A stretch of 11,971 nt of DNA from Bacteroidia bacterium (GCA_021152555.1 JAGKVE010000060.1:1-11971), one strand, 5' to 3'. Positions 1 to 8,319 are shown, counted from the first letter of the stretch. A program made the numbers and translations. Notes: generated from the sequence alone by a model not told the origin.

Positions 1-26
1 TCCATACTTAGATGTCAAATCGACTG

Positions 27-57
27 CAAAGATAATAAAAATAATTTAAATATACAA
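27..57 (-). promoter_or_regulatory. Minus-strand promoter for a gene beyond the left edge
   Basis: Read on the minus strand, TATCTTTG at 34-27 matches the Bacteroidota -7 box TAnnTTTG exactly, and GTTG at 58-55 lies 20 bases upstream, the usual distance of the -33 box. Transcription would start near base 20 and run out of the window. A minus-strand ATG at 5-3 could be the first codon of that gene, but only a couple of bases follow it, so this cannot be tested here. The remaining bases up to secDF are A/T rich and show no plus-strand TAnnTTTG box, so the secDF promoter is not visible here. Confidence 0.6.
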
Positions 58-76
58 CAAAATAAACAAAACAATT

Positions 77-3000
77 ATGCAAAACAAAGGACTTGTAAGA
101 ATTTTGGCGGTGTGCCTTGCGTTGGTATGCGCCTTCTACCTGTCGTTCTCTCTGGTGACGAGTCACTATGACAAGAAAGCCAAAGAGTATTCGGCAGGCG
201 ATGCGACAAAAGAGTATCTGTATCTGGACTCAATTGCAGCAAAGAAAGTTTGGTTTGGTTACACGCTCAAAGAGTGCCGCGAAAAAGAGATTAACCTCGG
301 TCTGGACTTAAAGGGCGGTATGAACGTGACGATGGAAGTGTCCGTGCCGGACATTCTTGATGCCCTGAGCGGTCACAACGAGACTCCGAACTACAAAGAG
401 GCGTTGGCGCTTGCCAAGCAGAAACAAAAATCAAGCGGTGCAGACTTCGTGACTTTATTCATCGAGTCGTACCGCGAGGTGGATCCGGATGGTCAACTGG
501 CATCCGTTTTCTCCACGTTTGAGTTGAAAGACAAAATAACGCTGACCTCGACGAATGCGGAAGTAGAGAAGGTAATCCGTGAGGAAGTAGATGGCGCTAT
601 CCAGAACTCGTTCAACGTACTCCGTACCCGTATAGACCGTTTTGGCGTAGTACAGCCGAATATTCAGAAGCTGTCCCAGCCGGGCCGTATCCTGATAGAA
701 CTTCCCGGTATCAAAGAGCCGGAACGTGTACGTAAACTGCTCCAGGGAAGTGCCAACCTTGAGTTCTGGGAGACCTACGAAGCATCTGAGTTGCTTCCTG
801 CCCTTTCCCAAATCAACCGCGAGTTTGCAGCAAGTGCTCCTAAGACAGAGGAAACCCCTGCGGCAGAGGTAAAGGCAGAAGAGGCTCCGAAAGCAGAGGG
901 TGACGAGTTGGCAGCATTGGTAGATAGTCTTGGTGTTGACAGCGCCGCTTTGGCAGCTGACCAGGCGGCCCAATTGGCAGAGTACAAGAAGAACAACCCG
1001 TTGTTCGCAGTACTCAATCCGTCAGTCAATCAGGCCGATCAGGCCTATCGCGGACCGGTGATAGGAACGGTTCATTATACGGACACTGCCAAGGTGAACG
1101 CTATGTTGAACTCGCAGATAGCGAAAGCCGTCCTGCCGCGTGACGCCCGTTTTTACTGGACCGTAAAAGCCATTGATGAAGCAAACGCATATTATCAGTT
1201 AGTCGGTCTGAAGGCACAACGTGACGGTCGCGCTTCACTCGAAGGCGATGTAATCACCGACGCCCGTGCAGACTTCTCGCAACTCAGTGCTTACGCCAAT
1301 GTTTCCATGAGTATGAACGCTGAAGGCGCGAAAGCATGGCAGCGTATAACGAAAGACAATATCGGCAAATCAGTAGCCATCGTGCTTGACGGCTATGTAT
1401 ATTCGTTCCCGACCGTCCAGAATGAGATAGCCGGCGGAAACAGCCAGATCACCGGTAACTTTACTGTAGAGGAAGCCAAAGACTTGGCCAACACCCTGAA
1501 ATCCGGAAAGATGCCAGCTCCTGCACGTATCATCGAGGAGAGTGTGGTAGGTCCGTCTCTGGGTCGTGAGGCTATCCAGTCCGGTTTGTGGTCGTTCGTA
1601 TTAGGTTTCTGCCTGATTCTGATCTACATGATTTTCTACTACGGTTGGATTCCTGGTCTGATTGCCGATGCCGCATTGGTCTGCAACGTATTCCTGCTGG
1701 TAGGTATTCTGGCGTCGTTCAGTGCAGTACTGACATTGCCTGGTATTGCCGGTATCGTGCTGACGATGGGTTGCGCTGTCGATGGAAACGTGCTGATTTA
1801 TGAGCGTATCCGTGAAGAGCTTCGCAGCGGAAAGGGCATGCGCAAAGCTATTGAAGACGGTTTCAAAGGAGCCATTTCCGCTATTGTTGATGCGAACGTT
1901 ACTTCGTTCCTGACCGGTGCTATTTTGGCTATCTTCGGTACAGGTCCAATCAAGGGTTTCGCCGTAACCTATATGATCGGTATCGTATCTTCGTTCCTAA
2001 CAGCTGTGTTCATCACTCGTCTGTTGCTGGAGGATTACGCAAACCGTGAGAATGCCAAGGAACTGAGCTTCACCACCAAACTGATGAAGAATTTCCTGCA
2101 GAACATTCATTTCGATTTTGTCAATGCCCGCAAATGGGCATACTGCCTGTCCGGAGCCTTAGTCATCTTCGCTATCCTGGGTCTGGAGCCGCATATCTTC
2201 GGCAAACTGAACCTAGGTATTGATTTCTCCGGTGGACGTAACTACGTAGTCCGTTTCGACCAGAACATCAATACACAAGACGTCCGTGAGAGTCTTGAAA
2301 AGACCTTCAGCGCAACGCTGGAAGACGGGGAACTGTTCTCACTCAACGTCATTACCTATGGCAACGACGCTAACCAGGTACGTATCTCTACCAACTACCG
2401 TATCCATGAGGATAACGCGGAGGCAGACGAATATATTGAGGGACTCCTGTACGAAGGTTGCAAGCCGTTCCTCGGCGACAATATATCTTTCGAAGACTTC
2501 CACTCTACCGAGTCGAATGCGAACGTAGGGATCATGTCGAGCCAGAAAGTGGGACCGGCAATTGCCGACGACATCACGACCAGTGCTATCTGGGCAGTGC
2601 TTGCCGCATTGGTAGTTATCTTCCTTTATATTCTGCTTCGTTTCCGCAACTTTGCTTACTCGGTCGGCGCGTTGGTGGCATTGGCCCACGATACAGTGAT
2701 TGTACTGGGTCTGTATGCTATCCTTTGGAAAATAATGCCTTTCTCCATGGAAATAGACCAGGCATTCATCGCCGCTATCTTGACCGTTATTGGTTATTCT
2801 ATCAACGATACTGTGGTTATTTTCGACCGTGTACGTGAGTACAATAAATTGTACCCGAAACGCGAGCGCAAGCAGAATATTAATGACGCGTTGAACAACA
2901 CTTTGAGCCGTACATTCTCTACTTCAATAAGTACGTTCGTCGTGTTGCTCGCCATCTTTATCTTCGGCGGCGAGACCATTCAAGGCTTCGTTTTCGCGCT

Positions 3001-3118
3001 GTTAGTAGGTGTGATTGTAGGAACCTGGTCGTCTCTGTTCATAGCATCGCCGATAGCTTATGATATCCAATTGGCACAAGCAAAACGCGCAGAGAAGAAA
3101 GCCGTAGAGAAGAAATGA
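77..3118 (+). CDS. secDF: SecD-SecF fusion, protein translocase accessory subunit
   Basis: This inner-membrane protein works with SecYEG. It uses the proton gradient to help pull secreted proteins out on the periplasmic side after SecA has pushed them in. The SecD half has a first membrane helix near residues 7-27, the LGLDLKGG motif at 74-81, a large periplasmic region, GPSLGREAI at 492-500, and a membrane block at about 503-650 containing AVDGNVLIYERIREE (567-581) with the conserved membrane Asp569. The SecF half begins near residue 685, with GIDFSGG at 714-720 and INDTVVIFDRVRE at 909-921. At 1013 residues it is the full length expected of a fused SecDF. An Ala/Glu/Lys-rich stretch at about 252-305 interrupts the periplasmic region. 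The start is preceded by A-rich sequence, as is normal in this phylum. The stop overlaps the clpP start (ATGA). Confidence 0.97.
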   Translation: MQNKGLVRILAVCLALVCAFYLSFSLVTSHYDKKAKEYSAGDATKEYLYLDSIAAKKVWFGYTLKECREKEINLGLDLKGGMNVTMEVSVPDILDALSGHNETPNYKEALALAKQKQKSSGADFVTLFIESYREVDPDGQLASVFSTFELKDKITLTSTNAEVEKVIREEVDGAIQNSFNVLRTRIDRFGVVQPNIQKLSQPGRILIELPGIKEPERVRKLLQGSANLEFWETYEASELLPALSQINREFAASAPKTEETPAAEVKAEEAPKAEGDELAALVDSLGVDSAALAADQAAQLAEYKKNNPLFAVLNPSVNQADQAYRGPVIGTVHYTDTAKVNAMLNSQIAKAVLPRDARFYWTVKAIDEANAYYQLVGLKAQRDGRASLEGDVITDARADFSQLSAYANVSMSMNAEGAKAWQRITKDNIGKSVAIVLDGYVYSFPTVQNEIAGGNSQITGNFTVEEAKDLANTLKSGKMPAPARIIEESVVGPSLGREAIQSGLWSFVLGFCLILIYMIFYYGWIPGLIADAALVCNVFLLVGILASFSAVLTLPGIAGIVLTMGCAVDGNVLIYERIREELRSGKGMRKAIEDGFKGAISAIVDANVTSFLTGAILAIFGTGPIKGFAVTYMIGIVSSFLTAVFITRLLLEDYANRENAKELSFTTKLMKNFLQNIHFDFVNARKWAYCLSGALVIFAILGLEPHIFGKLNLGIDFSGGRNYVVRFDQNINTQDVRESLEKTFSATLEDGELFSLNVITYGNDANQVRISTNYRIHEDNAEADEYIEGLLYEGCKPFLGDNISFEDFHSTESNANVGIMSSQKVGPAIADDITTSAIWAVLAALVVIFLYILLRFRNFAYSVGALVALAHDTVIVLGLYAILWKIMPFSMEIDQAFIAAILTVIGYSINDTVVIFDRVREYNKLYPKRERKQNINDALNNTLSRTFSTSISTFVVLLAIFIFGGETIQGFVFALLVGVIVGTWSSLFIASPIAYDIQLAQAKRAEKKAVEKK

Positions 3119-3801
3119 AAAATGATTTTATGAAATACGCCGTTGCACAAGGCCTTAACTCCATGCATGTGGAGAAGGTCTTGTCGCAAAGCGCGCATCA
3201 CGTAACAGATAGCGGATATATATCCCCGACTATCCTTGAGGAACGTCAGTTGAACGTGACTCAGATGGACGTATTCAGCCGGCTGATGATGGACCGTGTT
3301 ATCTTCCTCGGTACCGAGGTAAACGACTACACGGCGAATGTCATCCAGGCACAGTTGCTTTATCTGGACTCAGTGGACAGCGAACGCGATATCAATCTGT
3401 ATCTCAATACGCCCGGCGGCTCCGTATATGCCGGATTGGGTATCTACGACACGATGCAGTTTGTCAAGGCCCGTGTGGCAACTATCTGTACCGGTCTGGC
3501 AGCATCAATGGGCGCCGTGCTCTTAGTGGCCGGCGAGAAAGGGATGCGTGCCGCCCTGCCGCATAGCCGCGTGATGATCCACCAGCCACTCGGAGGTATT
3601 CAGGGACAGGCCTCAGATATCGAGATTACCGCCAAGGAGATTCTCAAACTCAAAGACGAACTTTATCAAATCATTTCCGACAAATCCGGCAAGTCGATGG
3701 ACCAAATCCGTCAGGATGCCGACCGCGACCACTGGATGACGTCCCAAGAAGCGTTAGAGTACGGTATGATTGACAAAGTGTATACCAAAAAAGGAGAATG
3801 A
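3115..3801 (+). CDS. clpP: ATP-dependent Clp protease proteolytic subunit
   Basis: ClpP is the serine peptidase of the cytoplasmic ClpXP machine. Two seven-membered rings enclose the active sites, and the ClpX hexamer feeds unfolded protein in. The catalytic triad is visible as Ser131 (in LAASMGA), His156 (in VMIHQPLG) and Asp205 (in DRDHW). Their spacing matches E. coli Ser97/His122/Asp171 with a constant offset of 34. PGGSVYAGL at 100-108 is the substrate-binding strand region. The protein has 228 residues, a little longer than E. coli ClpP because of its N-terminal part, some of which may be removed by self-processing. I keep the first ATG because it overlaps the secDF stop and because NDFMKYA at the N-terminus resembles the start of other Bacteroidales ClpP proteins as I remember them. 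The stop overlaps the clpX start by four bases, so the two are probably translated together. Confidence 0.97.
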   Translation: MKNDFMKYAVAQGLNSMHVEKVLSQSAHHVTDSGYISPTILEERQLNVTQMDVFSRLMMDRVIFLGTEVNDYTANVIQAQLLYLDSVDSERDINLYLNTPGGSVYAGLGIYDTMQFVKARVATICTGLAASMGAVLLVAGEKGMRAALPHSRVMIHQPLGGIQGQASDIEITAKEILKLKDELYQIISDKSGKSMDQIRQDADRDHWMTSQEALEYGMIDKVYTKKGE

Positions 3802-5039
3802 GTAAGAAGAATATTCGTACTTGCAGTTTCTGCGGTCGTCCGATGCCTGAGATGTTTTCCGGCGATAATGGTGCGCTCATATGCAGTGAGTGTATAGAGA
3901 CGGGGCATCGCATGATTGCCGCTCAGCAGCAGGTAGCCGAGAAATTGAATGATACCGATCTTGGTACATTACCTACGCCGCAAGAGATAAAAGATTTTCT
4001 CGATCAATACGTTATCGGGCAAGATGAAGCCAAGCGTTTTCTTGCCGTTGCCGTGTACAATCACTATAAACGTATATCGCAGGAGATAAGCAACGACGAT
4101 GTAGAGATAGAGAAGAGCAATATTCTTTTGGTCGGCTCCACGGGTACCGGCAAGACGCTTCTTGCGCGCACTATAGCCAAAATGCTCAAAGTGCCTTTCG
4201 CCATCGGCGATGCCACTGCGCTGACGCAGGCAGGTTATGTAGGCGAAGATGTGGAATCGCTTCTTGTCCGTTTGCTTCAAGATGCCGACTATGACGTCAA
4301 GAAAGCAGAACGGGGTATTGTCTTCATTGACGAGATAGACAAGATTGCCCGTAAGTCCGAGAACCCCTCTATTACCCGCGATGTCAGCGGTGAAGGTGTG
4401 CAACAGAGTCTGCTCAAGATGTTAGAGGGCTCTATCGTTAACGTACCTCCTCAGGGTGGACGTAAACATCCGGAACAGGAACTGATACATATTGATACTA
4501 AGAATATTCTCTTCATTTGCGGTGGCGCATTTGACGGCATTGAGCGTAAAATTGCGCAGCGGATGAATACGCAGGCCGTAGGTTTCGCTGCACAGCAGGA
4601 AGCGTCGCTTGTAGATAGAAGCAATTTGTTGCAATATATAGCGCCGCAAGATCTTAAGTCGTATGGTTTGATACCTGAAATTATCGGCCGTTTGCCGGTA
4701 CTGACATACCTACACCCACTGACGCGGGAGGCACTGCGGAATATACTGACAGAACCCAAGAACGCATTAACCAAGCAGTATAAGAAGTTGCTCGCAATGG
4801 ATAACGTGACGCTCACGTTCGATGATGAGGCATTGGATTATATTGTTGACAAGGCACTGGAATATAAACTCGGAGCGCGAGGCTTGCGTGGATTAATGGA
4901 AGCTGTTATGACGGATTTGATGTTCGAGCTGCCAAACCATAAGCAAGCAGACCAACAGCAATCGTTCACCATTACAAAAGCGTACGCAGCAGAAAAACTC
5001 AACCGGGAGAAATTAGTGCAATTAAAAAATGCAGGATAA
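3798..5039 (+). CDS. clpX: ATP-dependent Clp protease ATP-binding subunit ClpX
   Basis: ClpX is a hexameric AAA+ unfoldase that recognises tagged or damaged proteins and threads them into ClpP. The N-terminal zinc-binding domain has Cys9, Cys12, Cys29 and Cys32. The AAA+ core shows Walker A GSTGTGKT (113-120), pore-1 loop GYVGED (146-151), Walker B IVFIDEID (174-181), the RKH pore loop at 222-224, the ClpP-docking loop as VGF at 261-263 (IGF in E. coli), the arginine-finger segment PEIIGRLP (293-300) and sensor-2 GARGLR (359-364). All the key residues I can recognise are present, and 413 residues is the normal length. It is the last gene of the secDF-clpP-clpX cluster and is followed within four bases by a strong hairpin terminator. 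The bases GGAG just before the ATG lie too close to act as a Shine-Dalgarno site. Confidence 0.98.
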   Translation: MSKKNIRTCSFCGRPMPEMFSGDNGALICSECIETGHRMIAAQQQVAEKLNDTDLGTLPTPQEIKDFLDQYVIGQDEAKRFLAVAVYNHYKRISQEISNDDVEIEKSNILLVGSTGTGKTLLARTIAKMLKVPFAIGDATALTQAGYVGEDVESLLVRLLQDADYDVKKAERGIVFIDEIDKIARKSENPSITRDVSGEGVQQSLLKMLEGSIVNVPPQGGRKHPEQELIHIDTKNILFICGGAFDGIERKIAQRMNTQAVGFAAQQEASLVDRSNLLQYIAPQDLKSYGLIPEIIGRLPVLTYLHPLTREALRNILTEPKNALTKQYKKLLAMDNVTLTFDDEALDYIVDKALEYKLGARGLRGLMEAVMTDLMFELPNHKQADQQQSFTITKAYAAEKLNREKLVQLKNAG

Positions 5040-5042
5040 AAG

Positions 5043-5070
5043 AAAATGCGGCTCAAATGCCGCATTTTTT
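5043..5070. terminator. Two-way terminator between clpX and the DUF4270 gene
   Basis: A perfect 10-base-pair stem (5043-5052 with 5059-5068, core ATGCGGC/GCCGCAT) and a six-base loop are followed by a T run to 5070. On the minus strand the same hairpin is followed by a T-rich stretch. It lies between two converging genes, clpX ending at 5039 and the DUF4270 gene ending at 5072, so one hairpin can serve both. Confidence 0.92.
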
Positions 5071-5071
5071 A

Positions 5072-6469
5072 TTAGAATCCGCTATATACCAGTTCCAACT
5101 CCATTCCGTTCTTTGCAGAGCGGATTTTTGTTGCGGAGATTGTTTGTTCCTGCTGTACCGAAGAAACCGCGGTTGCAGACAAAGCAGTGACGCTTGTCTC
5201 AACGGTTACAGGCACTAACAGCATATTCAGTATTGAATCGTTCGTCTCCTTTCGTAGCTGGTTTGTCAAGAGGTCTGACAAGTCGTAGGAGTAGAAATAC
5301 ACCGCGTTTCCCGCCGAGTCTGTTTCCTGCGTCAACTGCCCCAATAGTGCGCAGGTATCGGAGGGCAGTTCCCGGTTCTTGAAGAAACGTTTCATGCTCT
5401 CCTCGCGAACCAGCAACATATGAGATGCCGGTTGCAGCCAGTCGTTGCGTTTGATGCCGCTTGCTGTACCGGTGTACATATTCTCTATGTTCACGCGTAC
5501 TTCCGCTTTGTTGACGTACGGGCGTTTCAAATCTACTTTTTCGTTTATCAGATCGGTAATCTTCGCCATCGGGAACTGTAGTCGCGTGTATACGCCCGCG
5601 GGCGCGATAATATAATTATAGGTGTTGGAGTCCTTCTGCAGTGTCTCTACCAACTCCTGTTTGTCACGGTAATCAAGGTGATTCACCGTCCGTACCTCCG
5701 AGTTGGCATAGAATGCTTTCATGTCGCTTACCGTAGTATCCTGCCCTGCTTTGGGATATGAGAAATGATAGTACACGCCCAACGCTACGTCTGTAATATT
5801 CAGGACGGTTGACGAACCGAAAGAGGTCTCTAACAACAAACCGTTAAACTTCTTATTGAATGCCTCCTGGCTTTCAAAGGACTCGATTGCGGCAAAGTAT
5901 TCCATAAAATCGTCATTGACACGCATACGTACCATCGGAACATACTTGCCAGTATTGTCCGCGATAGAGTCCATTTTCTCAGATGCAACAACGATACGCC
6001 TGTTAGTCAGAATACTCTTGTTGCGTGTGCAGTATTTGTCGATATTCAAATCTGTAGCGTAGGTACCGGAGTACTGGAATGTACCTTTATCCAGCATATA
6101 CGCATTTATCGCCATCGGCGCTGTGCCGTCTCCTACCCAGCTCTGGTATGACAGGAACAGACATATCGAATCAACCTCATATCCTTTCGGATACGAATAA
6201 CCTTCAGGGCATGCCATTTGCGTCAAGATAGATGCACGCAGCAGGCCGTAGTCTGTTTCAATCTCGCCTAGAAGGAAAGAGTCCGCCTGTGAAATAATCG
6301 CCTCACAGCTGTCTACGCCCGACTGGATAGAAAATGTATCTACGAGCACGATGATTTCATCCTCCTCGCCAAGCACTGAGTGTCCCGTATCGGCCACATC
6401 GTTCTTACAGCATGCCAAAACGCAGGCAATGCCAATCAATATTCCTATGAACGCTATGCGTCTATTCAT
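5072..6469 (-). CDS. DUF4270 family lipoprotein, function unknown
   Basis: This 465-residue protein is probably a surface or periplasmic lipoprotein. It starts with a lipoprotein signal peptide: Asn-Arg-Arg, a hydrophobic stretch to about residue 18, then the lipobox VLAC with Cys20 as the lipid-bearing residue. The mature N-terminus (around DTGHSVL, then a long acidic and beta-rich body with LLGEIETDYG) resembles DUF4270 proteins of Bacteroidota as I remember them. I see no catalytic motif. It is the second gene of a minus-strand pair: its ATG shares one base with the stop codon of the GT5-like gene (TAATG), so translation is probably coupled. A DUF4270 gene beside a short glycogen-synthase-like gene, opposite panC, is an arrangement I recall from Bacteroides, which suggests a conserved partnership, but the biochemical role is unknown. 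Confidence 0.8.
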   Translation of the reverse strand: MNRRIAFIGILIGIACVLACCKNDVADTGHSVLGEEDEIIVLVDTFSIQSGVDSCEAIISQADSFLLGEIETDYGLLRASILTQMACPEGYSYPKGYEVDSICLFLSYQSWVGDGTAPMAINAYMLDKGTFQYSGTYATDLNIDKYCTRNKSILTNRRIVVASEKMDSIADNTGKYVPMVRMRVNDDFMEYFAAIESFESQEAFNKKFNGLLLETSFGSSTVLNITDVALGVYYHFSYPKAGQDTTVSDMKAFYANSEVRTVNHLDYRDKQELVETLQKDSNTYNYIIAPAGVYTRLQFPMAKITDLINEKVDLKRPYVNKAEVRVNIENMYTGTASGIKRNDWLQPASHMLLVREESMKRFFKNRELPSDTCALLGQLTQETDSAGNAVYFYSYDLSDLLTNQLRKETNDSILNMLLVPVTVETSVTALSATAVSSVQQEQTISATKIRSAKNGMELELVYSGF

Positions 6470-7308
6470 TATTCTTCCGTTGCGGGCAGCAAATTCATAA
6501 AGAAATCGTACTGACGTTTTGATGCCGCCGTCATATCTTCAGCCTCCTCATACGCTAATACAGGTTTCCCTTTCGTCTCTGCGTAATTGGCAACGCGCTG
6601 ATTGACTTTTGGCGAGGCATAAACTATCGCGTCCGAGAAATCAACTGCAAGACGCATCAGTTCTTCATATCCTACCGGAAAACCTGCAATAGAGCGGACA
6701 TCCGTGTTGGTGATGCCGTCAATGCGTAACTTATCTGAAAACTTGGTAGAGAAAGGCTTTTCATACTCATGGTCGTCCAGCATTAATACTATCTTCGAAT
6801 TTGCAAAAAAAGGCTCATCGTTAAATGCTTTTTTGAGGTATAGCGGAGCGAGCGCACTCATCCATCCCGAGCATAAAATAATATCCGGCGTCCAGCGCAG
6901 TTTTTTGACCGTCTCTATCACACCGCGTGCATAGAAAATAACACGGTCATCATTGTCGGAATACTCAACGCCATTCTCGTCCATAACTCCCTTCCGACGG
7001 TGGAAAAGGTCGTCGTTATCAATAAAATAAATCTGAATCCGCGCAGACTGAATAGACGCCACTTTGATTAAGAGCGGATGGTCGGAATCCTCAATGATAA
7101 GGTTCATCCCTGACAGACGGATTACCTCATGTAATTGGTTACGGCGTTCGTTGATTTCTCCGAACTTAGGCATGAAAGTACGAGTCTCAAAACCATGGCT
7201 TTGGAAGTACTCCGGCAATTGGCGGTTCAGCAAACGCATAGGTGTCTCCTCCGCCAAATAGGGGTATATCTCTTGAGAGATAAATAAGATTCTTTTCGGC
7301 TCTTTCAT
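6469..7308 (-). CDS. GT5-like protein, N-terminal half of glycogen/starch synthase only
   Basis: The 279-residue product matches the N-terminal Rossmann-type half of glycogen/starch synthases (family GT5): ILFISQEIYPYL (7-18), FETRTFMPKFGEINERRNQLHEV (roughly 40-62), then PDIILCSGWMSALAPLYL (141-158). Databases usually call this form glycogen synthase. The C-terminal half, needed to complete a GT-B enzyme, is missing, and the gene ends cleanly into the next gene rather than in a frameshift. The KxGGL nucleotide-sugar motif expected after the first strand is replaced by AEETPM (19-24), and the HDWH-like catalytic segment reads CSGWM (146-150). Glycogen synthesis is therefore doubtful. I start at the ATG at 7308, not the upstream ATG at 7335, because the latter lies inside the -7 promoter box and because sequence similarity begins at KRILFI. 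It is the first gene of a pair with the DUF4270 lipoprotein. Confidence 0.82.
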   Translation of the reverse strand: MKEPKRILFISQEIYPYLAEETPMRLLNRQLPEYFQSHGFETRTFMPKFGEINERRNQLHEVIRLSGMNLIIEDSDHPLLIKVASIQSARIQIYFIDNDDLFHRRKGVMDENGVEYSDNDDRVIFYARGVIETVKKLRWTPDIILCSGWMSALAPLYLKKAFNDEPFFANSKIVLMLDDHEYEKPFSTKFSDKLRIDGITNTDVRSIAGFPVGYEELMRLAVDFSDAIVYASPKVNQRVANYAETKGKPVLAYEEAEDMTAASKRQYDFFMNLLPATEE

Positions 7309-7332
7309 TGTCGTGTGCGCATTTTCGCAGTG

Positions 7333-7340
7333 CAAAGGTA
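7333..7340 (-). promoter_or_regulatory. -7 box for the GT5-like/DUF4270 operon
   Basis: On the minus strand the bases read TACCTTTG, an exact TAnnTTTG box. Transcription would begin near 7326, about 18 bases before the ATG at 7308. The -33 position reads TTTC, a weak match, but long A-tracts lie around it. Confidence 0.72.
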
Positions 7341-7414
7341 CGAAAAAAAAATGACATCACGAAAAAAAAACAAAAAAAAGTGACGAAAAATTTTATTTTT
7401 CGAGTATTTTTGAC
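7341..7414. promoter_or_regulatory. A-tract-rich core of the divergent control region
   Basis: Three runs of A (7342-7350, 7362-7370, 7372-7379) and an A5-T4 junction (7386-7394) lie between two oppositely facing -7 boxes. CGAAAAA occurs three times on the plus strand, at 7341, 7360 and 7384. Such runs usually bend DNA and can stimulate promoters as UP-like elements. No known operator is recognised. Confidence 0.5.
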
Positions 7415-7422
7415 TATCTTTG
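7391..7422 (+). promoter_or_regulatory. panC promoter
   Basis: TATCTTTG at 7415-7422 is an exact Bacteroidota -7 box. The -33 position 20 bases upstream reads TTTT (7391-7394), one base off TTTG. Transcription should start near 7429, leaving a short A/T-rich leader before the panC ATG at 7465. The box overlaps a possible upstream TTG start codon at 7420, which is therefore not the true start. Confidence 0.75.
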
Positions 7423-7464
7423 CACGTTTTTTTTGAGAATATAGTATATTTTAATATAAAAGAT

Positions 7465-8319
7465 ATGCAAATTGTCACGACAAAATCAGAGTTGCAAGCT
7501 GCTATTCAGGCTTGCAAACAAGCAGGAAAAACTATCGGATTAGTTCCAACAATGGGTGCGCTGCATGAAGGTCACGCATCACTCGTCAGGCGTGCCGTTT
7601 CGGAAAACGATATATGTGTCGTTTCCGTGTTTGTCAACCCGACCCAGTTCAATAACAAAGAGGATTTGGCCAAGTATCCGCGTAATATTGAGCGCGATGC
7701 GGATTTACTTAGCCGTATAGGCGCGCATTTTGTGTTTGCACCTACCCCCGAAGAAATGTATTCCGCAGAGGAAATGAATACTACCTTCGACTTTGATTTC
7801 GCGGGTTTGGACAAAGTGATGGAGGGCAAAATGCGGCCGGGACACTTCAATGGTGTTGTGCAGGTTGTCAGCCGCCTGTTCTACCTTGTACAGCCGGACA
7901 AAGGCTATTTTGGGGAGAAAGATTTCCAGCAGCTGGCGATTATTCACCATATGGTAGAGCATAGTCCGATGGCCGGCACGTTCGGGAAACTGCAGATTAT
8001 TGACTGTCCTATCGTGCGTGAAGAGTCCGGTTTGGCATTATCGAGCCGTAACGAACGCCTGTCCGCTGAAGAAAAACAGACTGCCCTGGCGATTTCAAAA
8101 ACGCTTTTTTCCTCGTTGGAATGGGCGAAAACGAGCACTGTAGAGGAGGTGCGGCAGCGTGTTATTGATACCATCAACGCAGTGAACGGATTAGAAGTAG
8201 AGTACTATGAGATAGTAGATCAATCGACCCTTCTCCCTACCGATACCTTCAACCATGCTATCGGTTGTGTTACCGTTTATTGCGGACCGGTGCGCCTGAT
8301 TGACAATATCAAGTACTGA
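7465..8319 (+). CDS. panC: Pantothenate synthetase
   Basis: PanC joins D-pantoate and beta-alanine, using ATP through a pantoyl-adenylate intermediate, to give pantothenate for coenzyme A; it acts in the cytoplasm. Family motifs are clear: PTMGALHEGH at 28-37 (the HIGH-like ATP site with His34 and His37), VNPTQF at 57-62, GKMRPGHFNGV at 121-131, GEKDFQQ at 150-156 and the adenylate-binding SGLALSSRNERL at 188-199. At 284 residues it is normal length (E. coli 283). The reading frame is open back to a TTG at 7420, but that codon lies in the promoter and the family normally begins close to the MQIV start used here. panB and panD are not in the window. It leads the panC-pdxB-proS-DUF4294 run, with pdxB beginning 17 bases after its stop. 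Confidence 0.97.
   Translation: MQIVTTKSELQAAIQACKQAGKTIGLVPTMGALHEGHASLVRRAVSENDICVVSVFVNPTQFNNKEDLAKYPRNIERDADLLSRIGAHFVFAPTPEEMYSAEEMNTTFDFDFAGLDKVMEGKMRPGHFNGVVQVVSRLFYLVQPDKGYFGEKDFQQLAIIHHMVEHSPMAGTFGKLQIIDCPIVREESGLALSSRNERLSAEEKQTALAISKTLFSSLEWAKTSTVEEVRQRVIDTINAVNGLEVEYYEIVDQSTLLPTDTFNHAIGCVTVYCGPVRLIDNIKY

Noticed and set aside
3793..3797. GGAG as a Shine-Dalgarno site for clpX
   Set aside because: Only one base separates it from the ATG, too close for ribosome binding; it is part of the last clpP codons.
7309..7335. Upstream ATG at 7335 as start of the GT5-like gene
   Set aside because: The codon lies within the -7 box TACCTTTG at 7340-7333, so it would come before the transcription start.
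7420..7464. TTG at 7420 as start of panC
   Set aside because: It overlaps the -7 box TATCTTTG, and the extra 15 residues do not fit the PanC family start.
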